From NCBI GenBank assembly GCA_964020155.1, contig OZ026565.1, forward strand, positions 3,616,053 to 3,658,552: a stretch of DNA of 42,500 nt. The letters run 5' to 3'. Positions 1-11,524 of the stretch are shown piece after piece. Origin of the DNA: Chondrilla cf. caribensis (lineage: Eukaryota > Porifera > Demospongiae > Chondrillida > Chondrillidae). The notes under the pieces were generated by a model. The model searched no databases. It saw nothing but the letters and a program-made list of their open reading frames with translations, and had not been told where the DNA came from. Each line of letters begins with the position of its first letter. Within the stretch, counting starts at the first letter, position 1. A program made the translations under genes and the position numbers.

Positions 1-1010
1 CATACTCCACCACCTCCATCTCCTCCACATACTCCACCACCTCTGTCTCCTCCACATACTCCACCACCTCCGTCTCCTCTACATACTCCACCACCTCCGT
101 CTCCTTCACATACTCCACCACCTCCGTCTCCTCCACATACTCCACCACCTCCATCTCCTCCACATACTCCACCACCTCCATCTCCTCCACATACTCCTTC
201 ACCTTCGTCTCCTCCACATACTCCACCACCTCCGTCTCCTCCACATACTCCACCACCTTCATCTCCTCCACATACTCCACCACCTCCGTCTCCTCCACAT
301 ACTCCACCACCTCCATCTCCTCTACATACTCCACCACCTCTGTCTCCTCCACATACTCCACCACCTCCGTCTCCTCTACATACTCCACCACCTCCGTCTC
401 CTCCACATACTCCACCACCTCCGTCCCCTCCACCACCTCCGTCTCCTCCACATACTCCACCACCTCCATCTCCTCCACATACTCCACCACCTCTGTCTCC
501 TCCACATACTCCACCACCTCCGTCTCCTCTACATACTCCACCACCTCCGTCTCCTCCACATACTCCACCACCTCCGTCCCCTCCACATACTCCACCACCT
601 CCGTCTCCTCCACATACTCCACCACCTCCATCTCCTCCACATACTCCTTCACCTTCGTCTCCTCCACATACTCCACCACCTCCGTCTCCTCCACATACTC
701 CACCACCTTCATCTCCTCCACATACTCCACTACCTCCGTCTCCTCCACATACTCCACCACCTCCGTCTCCTCTACATACTCCACCACCTCTGTCTCCTCC
801 ACATACTCCACCACCTCTGTCCCCTCCACATACTCCACCACCTCCGTCTCCTCCACATACTCCACCACCTCCGTCTCCTCCACATACTCCACCACCTCCA
901 TCTCCTCCACATACTCCTTCACCTTCATCTCCTCCACATACTCCACCACCTCCGTCTCCTCTACATACTCCACCACCTCTGTCTCCTCTACGTACTCCAC
1001 CACCTTTTTC
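1..1010. repeat. 27-bp minisatellite, pyrimidine-rich on the plus strand
   Basis: Tandem repeat with a 27-bp period (core CATACTCCACCACCTCC followed by RTCTCCTC), about 37 copies, running from the window edge. Copies differ by point changes (CCATCT, CCGTCT, CTGTCT, TTCATCT), and one copy near 425-442 is shortened. Because 27 is a multiple of three, the array stays open in several frames: a Pro-rich His-Thr-Pro4-Ser-Pro2 unit on plus and an acidic Glu/Val unit on minus. It ends directly at a polypyrimidine tract and AG acceptor at 1018, so I read it as intronic sequence before the SLC26 exon. Confidence 0.9.
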
Positions 1011-1018
1011 TCGTCCAG

Positions 1019-2381
1019 TGTCAGAAGGACAGTGCTGTGTATGACACAGAGGAGCCAGTTCGAGAGGTGTCCCCTGATTCAATTGTCACCAGCGAGACCA
1101 CCAACACACCTGTTCCGCCTGATAACATGCACTACATCAGCGAGTCCACCGCACCTGTTCAGCCTGTTAGCATGCGCTACATCAGCGAGTCTGGACAGAT
1201 CAAGCCCCTTAGCAGGTCCTCCACGCCCAGGTCAACAGCTGACTCTCAACACATGAGGAATACAGGTGTGCTTGTGTGTGACAGTTTGTGCATAATATGT
1301 GTACATACACACACAAATGCACGCATGTACACACACACACACACACACATACACACACACATGCACACACAGGTACGATATATCCGGAGACATGTACAGA
1401 TATTAGCACACGTACTGTATATTTATCATTTTGAATCACTATACATCACCCACTCCACATAGGTATCAGTCTACAGCCTGTTTCTGAGAATGTACCACAA
1501 ACTACACCAGAGACTGCACCAGAGACCACACCAGAGACCACACCACAGACTGCACCACAGACTGCACCACAGACTGTACCACAGACTGCACCACAGTTTA
1601 ATTCTCTGCATGTCGAGGAAGTACCAAATAGCAGGGATGAGGAGAATCCCCAACAGTCACAAGAATCAAGATTGAGATTTCTTCCAAAAGTCGGCATCCA
1701 CAACCAACAGGTATGGCATGCAGTATTTCAACAGTCACAATATTATATTATGAAGATAATATACGTAGCGGAACCTGATCCAATACCTCTGTGTCTCTGT
1801 GTGCAGGAGCTAGTCTGTGTGTGCAGGAGCTAGTCTGTGTGTGCAGGAGCTAGTCTGTGTGTGCAGGAGCTAGTCTGTGTGTGCAGGAGCTAGTCTGTGT
1901 GTGCAGGAGCTAGTCTGTGTGTGTAGGAGCTAGTCTGTGTGTAGGAGCTAGTCTGTGTGTGTAGAAGCTATTCTATGTGTGTAGGAGCTAGTCTGTGTGT
2001 GTAGGAGCTAGGCTGTGTGTAGGAGCTAGGCTGTGTGTAATAGCTAGTCTGTGTGTGTAGGAGCTAGTCTGTGTACATGTAGGAGCTAATCTATGTGTGT
2101 AATAGCTAGTCTGTGTGCATGTAGGAGCTAATCTCTGGTACGCACAGACTTACCTCCATTGTAGACAATTATCTCTCCACATGTATGTAGTCCAATTCAC
2201 ATCTCAACATCCTGTCTCCCTACTCAGGGCTACCTAGCTGCCAGATACGAGTACTCTCAAATGTCAGACGAGTGGAAGAGCAACATTGCCACTCATGGTC
2301 ATGTACTGAAGTACCACACAATCATCATTGACTGCTCTCCTGTGCTGTTTGTGGATGCAACTGGAGTTGAGATGTTGTATC

Positions 2382-2478
<97 letters not shown>

Positions 2479-3232
2479 TGTGCGTGCATGTGTGCACGTG
2501 TGTGTGCATTTTTGTGTGCGAAGTGGATGTGTTTTGCCACATACCTTCACTTCCCCTCCACTCTATTCACAGCTTATTAAGGATTACGATGAGTTAGGTG
2601 TCCAAGTATTGCTTGCTAGACCCAATGGTGAGCATGCATACACAATGCACCACTCATGCACAAAACTGTGATAGAACAGTTTCAAAACAACTTTGCGAAA
2701 CTTGTAAGGATAGAAACTCCAATAGGAAATACAACTCGATATAATATGCTATATTATTGCATGTACATGTGTGTTGAAGTAGAGATTCCTTCCTGTAGTT
2801 CAGAGTACACTGTGTGTTTTGATCATAATAACTATGCATACGTATGTGGTCACAGTACAGGTTTGATACATTCTGTTGTTTGTAGCTTACTTGTTGCAAC
2901 TTTTGAAAAGAGTTGGATTTTTTGACGACTTTGGCAGTAGCTGGATCTTCCCCAGTCTCAGTGAAGCCGTACAGTTTGCCAAGTCTGGAAAAAGAGTGGT
3001 ACGTGGTCACATGACCGTCACATGTCCCTGCTCTTGTATGTGACATTCACATGACTGTTGTTCACATAGTCATGTGACTTAAAAATATGCACTGTACGTA
3101 TAGCCTATGTACATATAATTTACAGTTTTTACAATAATACCACAATACAAGTGTGAGTGATAGAATCCACTAAAATACACTTGTTCCACACAGGCATATA
3201 CTGTACATGCAGTATGGTCAGTAGTTTATTAT

Positions 3233-3277
<45 letters not shown>

Positions 3278-3338
3278 GTGTGCGTGTGTGTGCGTGTGTG
3301 TGCGTGTGTGTGTGCGTGTGTGTGCGTGTGTGTGCGTG

Positions 3339-3397
<59 letters not shown>

Positions 3398-3993
3398 ACG
3401 TGTGATATTGTGTGTACATGCATGTGGGTGTGCATTCTGTAACTAAGACAGGCAGTACTGTGTTACAATGTGTACGTATGTGTTGACTTGTATCTCCAGC
3501 GATACCAGTTTGTTCAGGAGAGTCTTGATCTGCTGTTCATGATGTATTGGGAGAAACAGGCTTACAAGGGAGAAAGATTTGACCCCATCAATACTGTGAG
3601 TTACTGGATTTACACACATGCACAAACACATACGCTATTTTTTCTTTTTCACTACATTATTACAAACCAATATAAGCTTACAATAACAAAGAAGATGACT
3701 GCCAATACATGCAGTCAATTATGCGGGAATTGAACATTAAAAGTGGCACACATACACACACATACACACACATGCATACACACACATACATGCATACACA
3801 CACATGCACATACACACACATGCATACACACACATACATGCAAACACACATGCACAAGCACACACACACACACACACATACATGCACACACACATTCAAG
3901 CACACACACACATACATGCACACACACATGCACACGCACACACACGCACACACACTCTTACGCACACACACATGCACGCATGCATAAGCACAC

Positions 3994-4024
<31 letters not shown>

Positions 4025-4203
4025 CACACACACACACACACACAACGTTATATAATATTACCTCCCATCACATATTCCACTTGTTCCAGGTTCAGGAGCT
4101 AACACGACGACTCACTAATCCTAATGACATGCACCAACGCACCCCAACATCCAGTTCCACTTCCCCTCCCAGATCACCACTTGGAAGTGGAACACAAATA
4201 TAG
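1019..4203 (+). CDS. SLC26/SulP-family anion transporter, C-terminal STAS region (partial, 7 exons)
   Basis: Cytoplasmic C-terminus of an SLC26-type anion exchanger; the membrane part lies upstream of the window. Exons are 1019-1265, 1463-1710, 2228-2383, 2573-2627, 2886-2998, 3500-3595 and 4090-4203. All have GT-AG borders and matching phases. The second exon has a 12-bp coding repeat (Thr-Pro-Gln/Glu units near 1500-1590) and fits the variable insert of animal STAS domains. STAS signatures are [20 protein letters not shown] (exon 3), a [10 protein letters not shown] strand (exon 4) and the [13 protein letters not shown] helix (exon 5). The tail is Ser/Pro-rich and ends in SGTQI plus TAG. 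Family membership is firm; the paralogue cannot be named. The first exon could instead start at 1025. An inverted, damaged copy lies at 17885-19173. Confidence 0.82.
1804..2130. repeat. 20-bp minisatellite (GTGTGCAGGAGCTAGTCTGT)
   Basis: About 16 copies of a 20-bp unit in the SLC26 intron between exons 2 and 3. The first copies are identical; later ones shrink to 18-20 bp with GTAGGAGCTAGTCTGT variants. The inverted arm ends inside the matching repeat at about 19270-19453. Confidence 0.9.
2384..2520. repeat. (GT)n microsatellite in an SLC26 intron
   Basis: A nearly pure GT run starts at the splice donor of the exon ending at 2383 and degenerates into GTGCATGT/GTGCACGT variants. It is one of the two tracts that bracket the segment lost from the inverted copy. 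Confidence 0.93.
3233..3395. repeat. (GT)n/(GTGTGC)n microsatellite
   Basis: Long GT tract with regular GC interruptions just upstream of the exon at 3500. Its distal flank (GCGTACGTGTGATATTG) matches the flank of the single CA tract in the right arm, marking the second breakpoint of the deletion there. Confidence 0.93.
3743..4045. repeat. (CA)n with CATACATGCA interruptions
   Basis: Compound CA microsatellite in the last SLC26 intron, containing repeated CATACACACATGCATACA blocks. The right arm has the equivalent GT tract at 18040-18495. Confidence 0.92.
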
Positions 4204-4446
4204 TGCTTGAGTTCAACCAGGTGTTTTGTAAAGTGTGCAAACACATGACAGTGTAATATATTTGTAAATTGTGTTCATAGACGGATTTCTCACTTGTCTT
4301 GTATTATAATGTACACTGTATTATAATATTAATTTATAATATAATATTAGTGTTCCACCAACTACGATAATAATATTTATGTTATTATTATTGCATGATT
4401 ATATTGTGCAATGAATTATTGTCAGAGGTTGTATGGTTGTATGTAA

Positions 4447-4452
4447 AATAAA
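4447..4452 (+). terminator. Polyadenylation signal AATAAA of the SLC26-like gene
   Basis: Canonical AATAAA about 245 bp after the TAG at 4201-4203, in AT-rich sequence. Assigned by position and motif only. The 4204-4530 stretch otherwise shows no coding potential and is 3' UTR or flank. Confidence 0.5.
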
Positions 4453-4529
4453 TATGTGATGGCAGTTATGAATGAAAGGAGTGAAGATTATCTTATACAT
4501 TGCCATGGCTAGTTACATTACATTCCCGA

Positions 4530-4862
4530 CAGATATAATGTTCAATTGCTCAGGTGATCACCAAGGCATATTACACTTATATACATACAATTAAAAGTAT
4601 ATACATTTTATTATATGTGGCATAAGGGCACTGGGGAGAATGCTTGGTCGACATCAAAATGCATCTTTTTTGTTATCAGAAGGACTGTACTAGGTCAAGG
4701 AGTGTGTCTGTGCATTCGTATTTGACCTATGATGCATCACGTGCACACAGGAGAGGCCGTGGTGACAAGCCAAAAAAATGACATTTTTTGCTTGTCACCA
4801 CGAGGCTTATAGCGCACTCAGGACAATCTCAATTCTTCCCAAATTGTGTTGGTGAGTTTAGC
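4530..4862 (-). repeat. Single 357-bp-family satellite monomer, inverted
   Basis: One copy of the element that is tandemly arrayed at 16270-17560, in reverse orientation. It carries the same hairpin (GTGGTGACAAGC, A-rich loop, GCTTGTCACCAC) at about 4758-4803. It marks the inner end of the left arm. Confidence 0.85.
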
Positions 4863-4865
4863 ACA

Positions 4866-4873
4866 CACATACA

Positions 4874-4925
<52 letters not shown>
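4866..4925. repeat. (CA)n microsatellite at the inner end of the left arm
   Basis: CA dinucleotide run immediately after the point where homology to the inverted arm stops (about 4862 against 17230). Confidence 0.9.
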
Positions 4926-4926
<1 letters not shown>

Positions 4927-4980
4927 CATCGCAACCTACACTTCAATGTGCATTGTCTAATTCTTTATCTACTCTTACAG

Positions 4981-5100
4981 TTGTAGTTCATGAACATCTC
5001 CCAAAGCCCTTGTCAACACATTATAATGTGAATTTTGATGATGAGCCAGAGTTCAGAAGTCTAAAGCCGCCACTGCACGCGCAGAGCCTGCAACCAGCAG
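4981..5100 (+). CDS. NBR1-like: NBR1-like receptor, internal linker exon (partial)
   Basis: A 120-bp open segment preceded by acceptor TCTACTCTTACAG and followed by GTAACT. It encodes a polar linker beginning VVHEHLPKPLSTHYNVNF and ending in QPA plus a phase-1 junction. The next exon (5452) begins in the matching phase and starts with the NBR1 LIR, so I place this just upstream of the LIR exon. It exists only once, before the first tandem unit. Upstream NBR1 domains (PB1, ZZ, FW) are not seen in the window. A slightly later donor (GTTAGT near 5112) is possible. Confidence 0.5.
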
Positions 5101-5451
5101 GTAACTTCGAGGTTAGTGGGGGTGGGGTGATTGATGGCTTCCCTCCAACCTGTCCTGTTCTGAGCACGCATCCCCTCTGCTGTGCCTCACCTGGGACTTT
5201 GTTTGCTACAGTACATAGAACAGACTCACTTATACGCTCACCTCTAAGCTCTCCTCTGAACTCATCCCTGCAGTGTACAATTTGCTATGTCAATACTTAC
5301 ATACTGAAGAGCACAGCCTACATACATACATCAGTGTACCAATTGGAGAGTGTGTGTTAGAAGAAATGAGTTTGTGGTGCTTGTACCCTATGTACGTACA
5401 CTCTAATGTGCACAGCCATCATGTAAAATCTGTTGTTGTTGTTGTTTACAG

Positions 5452-6035
5452 ATTCCAGTGATGAATTTGTTATTGTCATTCCACCGTGCTTTGATCCGAA
5501 TGCTCCCCTCACTGCTGCTGGACAGACTCGGCAGAACGCTGTCGAGGACAGGACTGGGAGGTGCTGTCCCCGCCAGATGGACCACCCCAGCCTATTCCCC
5601 AACTAGGACCTAATCTGGACAACACCAGCCCACGTGTTTCGTCAAATGCCGCACAAAAGCAGGCCAGGAGGGATGCCTGCAACTTCAAGTTTCATAGGAA
5701 GACCCTCGATGAAGCCACCATCAAGGAGCCTCTCACCATAGTACCACTAATATACTCCAGCGCTCGAACAAGAGTCTACAGTAGAGAACACACAGGAAGG
5801 TATCCAATGTGAAGGAGACAGTTGTGATAACACTTTTACCACGCCTGCTTTCAAGCTTCCAAAGAAGTACACACCTCCACAGGCAAAGTGGGCACCTCCT
5901 AAAGAACCCACTAACCTCGTGGATAGGCTGGTGAGCATGGGATTCCCGAATCGCCACCTGAACGAGGAGCTGTTGAAGAAGCACAACAACCACATAAGAG
6001 CTGTTATCAATGACCTCCTCGACCGCCAGAGTTGA
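5452..6035 (+). pseudogene. NBR1-like: NBR1-like C-terminal exons, unit 1 (two internal deletions)
   Basis: Starts after acceptor TTGTTTACAG with SDEFVIVIPPCFD, which matches the NBR1 LIR region (aromatic-x-x-aliphatic core preceded by acidic residues, then Cys-Phe-Asp). It ends with an intact-looking UBA segment (LVDRLVSMGFPNRHLNEELL) and TGA at 6033-6035. Relative to unit 2 it lacks about 62 bp near 5547 and about 372 bp near 5741; the second loss removes the end of the LIR exon, the intron and the start of the last exon. The frame is broken after the LIR and hits a stop at AACTAG near 5600. It is the only unit with the C of the TGCTTTGAT codons, so its LIR region is the least altered. Confidence 0.8.
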
Positions 6036-6718
6036 ACTTGCTGTGTGTAATTCACCTACGTACCTACCCACAATAATAATGAAATATTTCATAGTTTAGC
6101 ACCCACACACACACACACACTGCATATTAAAATTATTATTACAATTATCTCTATTTCAGACGTATGTATGTATTAATTTTGTGAGTGTGTTAAAATGATT
6201 TTTATAAATTTATGCCGATGCATACAACTTCATATTATGTGTATTAGTGCATTGTTTAATTATGTTTTGTGCATTGAAAGGTAGTTACGTGGGTCAAAGT
6301 TTGATCCTATTACACCAAACTCTCCAAACCAACAAGTATCCCCCCCACACACACTGGAGCTACTTAGGCATCTCTTTTTGGGCTTTGAGGTTATTACGTT
6401 TGGCATACCCGTTATGCCCAAATTCAAGACCAATTTCTAATTCTTGGAATTTCAAAATAGGGCATCTTTTTCAAGTAACCCCTGAAAATTAATTAGAGTA
6501 CCCAATCAGCGATAATAATCACAAATTAGTAGCTACCACTAGTCTATACATAATATTGTTGTCAATCATTCCTGCATTGTCGTACATATGCTGCCTATAT
6601 ATAGTGCTCCCCATTTGTGTGATACATGTAGTGATTGTATAATGATGCATACAACATACAGTACATTGTAATGATTGATTGAGATTGATGAGCTTGAGTT
6701 AAAAAAAATAAATAAAAA

Positions 6719-7000
6719 GGTCACCCACTCGGGGTCGAACAAACCCATGGTCGGCTTTATAGGGACTTTCCACAGATACTGTGTACTTGGTCATTCCGCG
6801 AATGCAGAAGACACTATTCTAGCTGGGAGGTCAGCCGCGAGTCCCAAAGCTCCCCCCTACGGTTCTTTGTAGAGAGTATTGCAACTGACCACCAGGAAGT
6901 GAGCTCTTTTTTTTCAGAGAAAAAAACCGTCCTTTCGAGGTTTCGAACCCGCGACCTGGAGCCTAGAGTCGTGTCACCTGACCAACCGGCTACCGTGACC
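6719..7000 (-). mobile_element. tRNA-like SINE, copy in unit 1
   Basis: Read on minus, it starts GGTCACGGTAGCCGGTTGG (A-box-like) and carries GGGTTCGAAACC (B-box-like) about 50 bp on. After more internal sequence it has a second TGTTCGACCCC and ends GTGGGTGACC followed by a T-rich tail. T-arm pairing is poor, so it is not a functional tRNA. The terminal GGTCAC and GTGACC are complementary, like a tRNA acceptor stem. It is carried in all three tandem units and was therefore duplicated with them. Confidence 0.6.
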
Positions 7001-7307
7001 TATCTATTTTATTATTAGTATCTGCGCTATTTATAGTTGCCCTAAGTGTCAAATTTGATAAAAAATGATAAAAGTGGAGTCGCAGAAGCCTTCCCCAGCA
7101 CTCAAAATACTTGGACGTCTACTTTAGGTTTGGAGAAACCTTCGCTGAAGATATAAAGTTTGGCGAAGCCGTTTCGCTTGAATTCCAGCCGAATTTCTAA
7201 TTCTCGGCCTTTTGAAATCGGCCATCTTTTTGCCTAATATAAATTCACTGTTTCAGTTAGGTGTGTGAAACCATTATGACATTATGTTACCTAAGGACTC
7301 TTGACAG

Positions 7308-7842
7308 ATTCTAATGATCAGTGCGTACTGGAGATGTGTGCAGTGGAAACGAAGTTCTTTCAGTTTTTACTAACCGAAGAAGAACGGAAAGATGACAGTA
7401 AGAAGGAATCGAAATGGAAATTACCTGGAGAAGAAGAGATCCTTCGGAAGATGCAGTCTTCGGAATCCGATATGTCAGCCCACTTACAGAAGAACTTTAA
7501 TCCTAATAAACACATGGGACCCAGCCTTTCCAACGACACGCCTCTGATATACGCTGTCAGGTTCGAGCACAAACTTTCCCTGAACGAATGCCTTCGATTT
7601 GGCGGTGACCCTTTCGTAACTAACGCCAATGGTCAGACAGCCTTTCATGTAGCGTGTGGTTCTTCTCGTTCGAGTCAGAGAACAGACAAAAAGAGAAAGG
7701 AACTCCTCCAAATGCTCTTAGACCAGCCCGTGAAGAAAGAATATCAACTACCGTTTATCAATGGTTCGGACCGCGAGAGGAGAAATGGAATGGACAAGAG
7801 TTATGTTTATCATCCATCTGTGTGTCTGTTGGACAAGGTGCG

Positions 7843-7899
<57 letters not shown>

Positions 7900-8058
7900 C
7901 ATGTGTGCGTGTGTGTGCGTGCATGTGTGTGTTTGTGTGAGTGTGTGTGTGTACGTGTGTGTGTGTGTGTGTGTGTGTTCACACGTTTCAATGCTGTGTA
8001 GGTTGAGAATACACCACTACATCTGGCTGCTCAGTCTGGTCTACTTGGATGTGTTGAA
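7308..8058 (+). CDS. Ankyrin-repeat exons resembling ANKIB1 N-terminus, unit 1 (partial)
   Basis: Exons 7308-7837 (530 bp) and 8002-8058 (57 bp) are joined in phase 0 across a (GT)n intron. The first carries a charged lead ([18 protein letters not shown]), one ankyrin repeat starting at NDTPLIYAV, then a Lys/Arg-rich stretch with [10 protein letters not shown]. The second is the start of another repeat, [19 protein letters not shown]. The order (ankyrin repeat, long insert with a Leu-Gln-Met-hydrophobic helix, next ankyrin repeat) resembles the N-terminus of ANKIB1, a RING-between-RING E3 ligase. That is a family-level guess from memory. The incoming phase (1) shows that an upstream exon is missing, and no RING exons follow. 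It is probably a gene fragment. Confidence 0.55.
7844..7978. repeat. (GT)n in the ankyrin-gene intron, unit 1
   Basis: Intron between the two ankyrin exons is mostly GT repeat, starting right after the donor. The same intron is GT-rich in unit 2 (11318-11446) and longer and more interrupted in unit 3 (15841-16160). Confidence 0.92.
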
Positions 8059-8499
8059 GTAAGTGTGTACCTGTACCAACGTATGTATGAATGTATGTAT
8101 GTAATGTATTGTACAGTTTATATGTACAGTCGAACCTTATTAATACAAAATCTCTACAGCATAAGATTATTGTTAAGTCCCTACATTTTCAGCTGATGTA
8201 CACGTGCATTATGTGAGTACTGTCAACATGAAATGCTTTTAGCATGGAATTGTGGAATTATCCATAGAATTTCGCGTTATAAGGAGGTTCAACTGTACAT
8301 TGGTGCGTACGTGGTGTGCTTTGTATGTATGTATATTGTGTATACCTACATATGTACGTATGTACGTACATGCATCAGTGTACCAATTGGAGAGTGTGTG
8401 TTAGAAGAAATGAGTTTGTGGTGCTTGTACCGGGCCTATGTACGTACCCTCTAATGTGTACAGCCATCATGTAAAATCTGTTGTTGTTGTTGTTTACAG

Positions 8500-9516
8500 A
8501 TTCCAGTGATGAATTTGTTATTGTCATTCCACCGTGTTTGATCTGAATGCTCCCCTCACTGCTGCTGGACAGACTCAGCAGAACGCTGTCGAGGTCAGGA
8601 CCAATGACAGGAATAACACTATTTGTGGAGAAGACAGCATTTGGGGGGGGGGGGCTCCCAGACTGGGAGGTGCTGTCCTCGCCAGACAGACCACCCCAGC
8701 CTATTCCCCAACTAGGACCTAATCCGGACAACACCAGCCCACGTGTTTCGCCAAATGCCACACCGAAGCAGGCCAGGAGGGATGCCTGCAACTTCAAGTT
8801 TCATAGGAAGACCCTCGGTGAAGCCACCATCAAGGAACCTCTCACCATAGCCACTGGTCTGGTTAATACGTTCACCAACTTTGTCAAGGACATTCACGTC
8901 CACCACCGCCCACAGGACTCCCCAGCTGGGGACATTAGGCTTGAACCCGTTTATAACAACCAGAATATTTGTGGACAGAATGACCTCAACACCCCTTTCG
9001 AAGGTGGATCAGATGAGGACTTTCAGGTACTTATGTTTGTATGTATGTACATATTTGCTGCTGTGTGTGTTACAGCACTTGTCTGTGTGCGTCTGCCTCA
9101 CTGTATGTTCTCCAGATGTTATATTCATCTATCTTGTTTGTCCGTAGGATGCCTGTACAGATTTGGTTGACCAAAATATACTTGACTCAGTAACTGTTGA
9201 AGTCGTTCAGCAGGTTGGAGACTGCGACAAATATACTCCAGAGCTCGAACAAGAGTCTACAGTAGAGAACACACAGGAAGGTATCCAATGTGAAGGGGAC
9301 AGTTGTGATAACACTTCTACCACACCTGCTTTCAAGCTTCCAAAGAAGTACACACCTCCACAGGCAAAGTGGGCACCTCCTAAAGAACCCACTAACCTCG
9401 TGGATAGGCTGGTGAGCATGGGATTCCCGAATCGCCACCTGAACGAGGAGCTGTTGAAGAAGCACATCAACCACATAAGAGCTGTTGTCAAAGACCTCCT
9501 CGACCGCCAGAGTTGA
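8500..9516 (+). pseudogene. NBR1-like: NBR1-like C-terminal exons, unit 2 (early stop)
   Basis: Exon A 8500-9026 and exon B 9148-9516 have good GT-AG borders and phase 0 between them. Exon A encodes the LIR segment, a linker, a segment GLVNTFTNFVKDIHVHH that may correspond to the amphipathic membrane-binding helix before the UBA of NBR1, and an acidic end (SDEDFQ). Exon B encodes an acidic stretch and the UBA (MGFPNRHLNEELLKKH) and ends at TGA 9514-9516. Compared with unit 1, one C is missing after CCACCGTG, so translation reaches TGA at 8544-8546 just after the LIR. The remainder is open in the restored downstream frame. NBR1 binds ubiquitin (UBA) and ATG8 proteins (LIR) in selective autophagy. 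Confidence 0.75.
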
Positions 9517-10192
9517 ACTTGCTGTGTGTAATTCACCTACCTACCCACAATAATAATGAAATGTTTCATAGTTTAGCACCCACACCCAAACACACACTGC
9601 ATATTATTATTACGAATATATCTATTTCAGACATATGTATGTATTAATTTTGTGAGTGTGTTAAAATGATTTTTATAAATTTATGCCGATGCATACAACT
9701 TCATATTATGTGTATTAGTGCATTGTTTAATTATGTTTTGTGCATTGAAAGGTAGTTACGTGGGTCAAAGTTTGATCCTATTACACCAAACTCTCCAAAC
9801 CAACAAGTATCCCCCACACACACACTGGAACTACTTAGGCATCTCTTTTTGGGCTTTGAGGTTATTACATTTGGCATACCCGTTATGCCCGAATTCCAGA
9901 TCAATTTCTAATTCTTGGAATTTCAAAATAGGGCATCTTTTTCAAGCAACCCCTAAAAATTAATTAGAGTACCCAATCAGCGATAATAATCACAAATTAG
10001 TAGCTACCACTAGTCTATACATAATATTGTTGTCAATCATTCCTGCATTGTCGTACATATGCTGCCTATATAATATAGTGTTCCCCATTTGTGTGGTACA
10101 TGTAGTGATTGTATAATGATGCATACAACATACAGTACATTGTAATGATTGATTGAGATTGATGAGCTTGAGTTAAAAAAAAAAATAAAAAA

Positions 10193-10474
10193 GGTCACCC
10201 ACTCGGGGTCGAACAAACCCATGGTCGGCTTTATAGGGACTTTCCACAGATACTGTGTACTTGGTCATTCCGCGAATGCAGAAGACACTATTCTAGCTGG
10301 GAGGTCAGCCGCGAGTCCCAAAGCTCCCCCCTACGGTTCTTTGTAGAGAGTATTGCAACTGACCACCAGGAAGTGAGCTCTTTTTTTTCAGAGAAAAAAA
10401 CCGTCCTTTCGAGGTTTCGAACCCGCGACCTGGAGCCTAGAGTCGTGTCACCTGACCAACCGGCTACCGTGACC
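10193..10474 (-). mobile_element. tRNA-like SINE, copy in unit 2
   Basis: Same 282-bp element as at 6719-7000, with identical ends and a slightly different A-rich (T-rich on minus) tail. Position within the unit is the same, so this is a segmental copy and not a new insertion. Confidence 0.6.
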
Positions 10475-10781
10475 TATCTATTTTATTATTAGTATCTGCG
10501 CTATTTATAGTTGCCCTAAGTGTCAAATTTGATAAAAAATGATAAAAGTGGAGTCGCAGAAGCCTTCCCCAGCACTCAAAATACCTGGACGTCTACTTTA
10601 GGTTTGGAGAAACCTTCGCTGAAGATATAAAGTTTGGCGAAGCCGTTTCGCTTGAATTCCAGCCGAATTTCTAATTCTCGGCCTTTTGAAATCGGCCATC
10701 TTTTTGCCTAATATAAATTCACTGTTTCAGTTAGGTGTGTGAAACCATTATGACATTATGTTACCTAAGGACTCTTGACAG

Positions 10782-11316
10782 ATTCTAATGATCAGTGCGT
10801 ACTGGAGATGTGTGCAGTGGAAACGAAGTTCTTTCAGTTTTTACTAACCGAAGAAGAACGGAAAGATGACAGTAAGAAGGAATCGAAATGGAAATTACCT
10901 GGAGAAGAAGAGATCCTTCGGAAGATGCAGTCTTCGGAATCCGATATGTCAGCCCACTTACAGAAGAACTTTAATCCTAATAAACACATGGGACCCAGCC
11001 TTTCCAACGACACGCCTCTGATATACGCTGTCAGGTTCGAGCACAAACTTTCCCTGAACGAATGCCTTCGATTTGGCGGTGACCCTTTCGTAACTAACGC
11101 CAATGGTCAGACAGCCTTTCATGTAGCGTGTGGTTCTTCTCGTTCGAGTCAGAGAACAGACAAAAAGAGAAAGGAACTCCTCCAAATGCTCTTAGACCAG
11201 CCCGTGAAGAAAGAATATCAACTACCGTTTATCAATGGTTCGGACCGCGAGAGGAGAAATGGAATGGACAAGAGTTATGTTTATCATCCATCTGTGTGTC
11301 TGTTGGACAAGGTGCG

Positions 11317-11384
<68 letters not shown>

Positions 11385-11524
11385 GTGTGCGTGCATGTGT
11401 GTGTTTGTGTGAGTGTGTGTGTGTACGTGTGTGTGTGTGTGTGTTCACACGTTTCAATGCTGTGTAGGTTGAGAATACACCACTACATCTGGCTGCTCAG
11501 TCTGGTCTACTTGGATGTGTTGAA
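10782..11524 (+). CDS. Ankyrin-repeat exons resembling ANKIB1 N-terminus, unit 2 (partial)
   Basis: Exons 10782-11311 and 11468-11524. The first exon encodes the same 176 residues as unit 1, and the second encodes the same 19. Identity at DNA level is close to complete, in contrast to the decayed NBR1 part of the same unit. This suggests a recent duplication. Upstream and downstream exons needed for a full protein are absent. Confidence 0.55.

Larger units (their letters stand above)
1800..4862 (+). repeat. Left arm of a large inverted segmental duplication
   Basis: Sequence from the 20-bp minisatellite through the last five SLC26 exons, the 3' flank and one satellite monomer is repeated in reverse at about 17225-19455. 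Matching landmarks include the last exon, the flank around 4480-4520 (against 17566-17610) and the exon at 2228-2383 (against 19018-19173). The left arm is about 0.8 kb longer because it retains 2384-3390, most of which is missing on the right. Confidence 0.88.

Noticed and set aside
1804..2130. CRISPR-like array
   Set aside because: The 20-bp units are contiguous without unique spacers, in an animal-type genome; it is a minisatellite.
4788..5360. 190-codon frame across the CA tract and NBR1 linker
   Set aside because: The frame passes through satellite and microsatellite, and only 4981-5100 shows splice borders in the proper frame.
6940..7000. Functional tRNA gene on minus
   Set aside because: A- and B-box-like motifs are present, but T-stem and acceptor pairing fail and the anticodon arm is irregular. 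A SINE explains it better.
7190..7225. U2 snRNA-like start (TTCTCGGCCTTTTG)
   Set aside because: Only about 14 bases match and the rest of U2 is absent. The segment belongs to a diverged repeat whose partner at about 6440 lacks the match.
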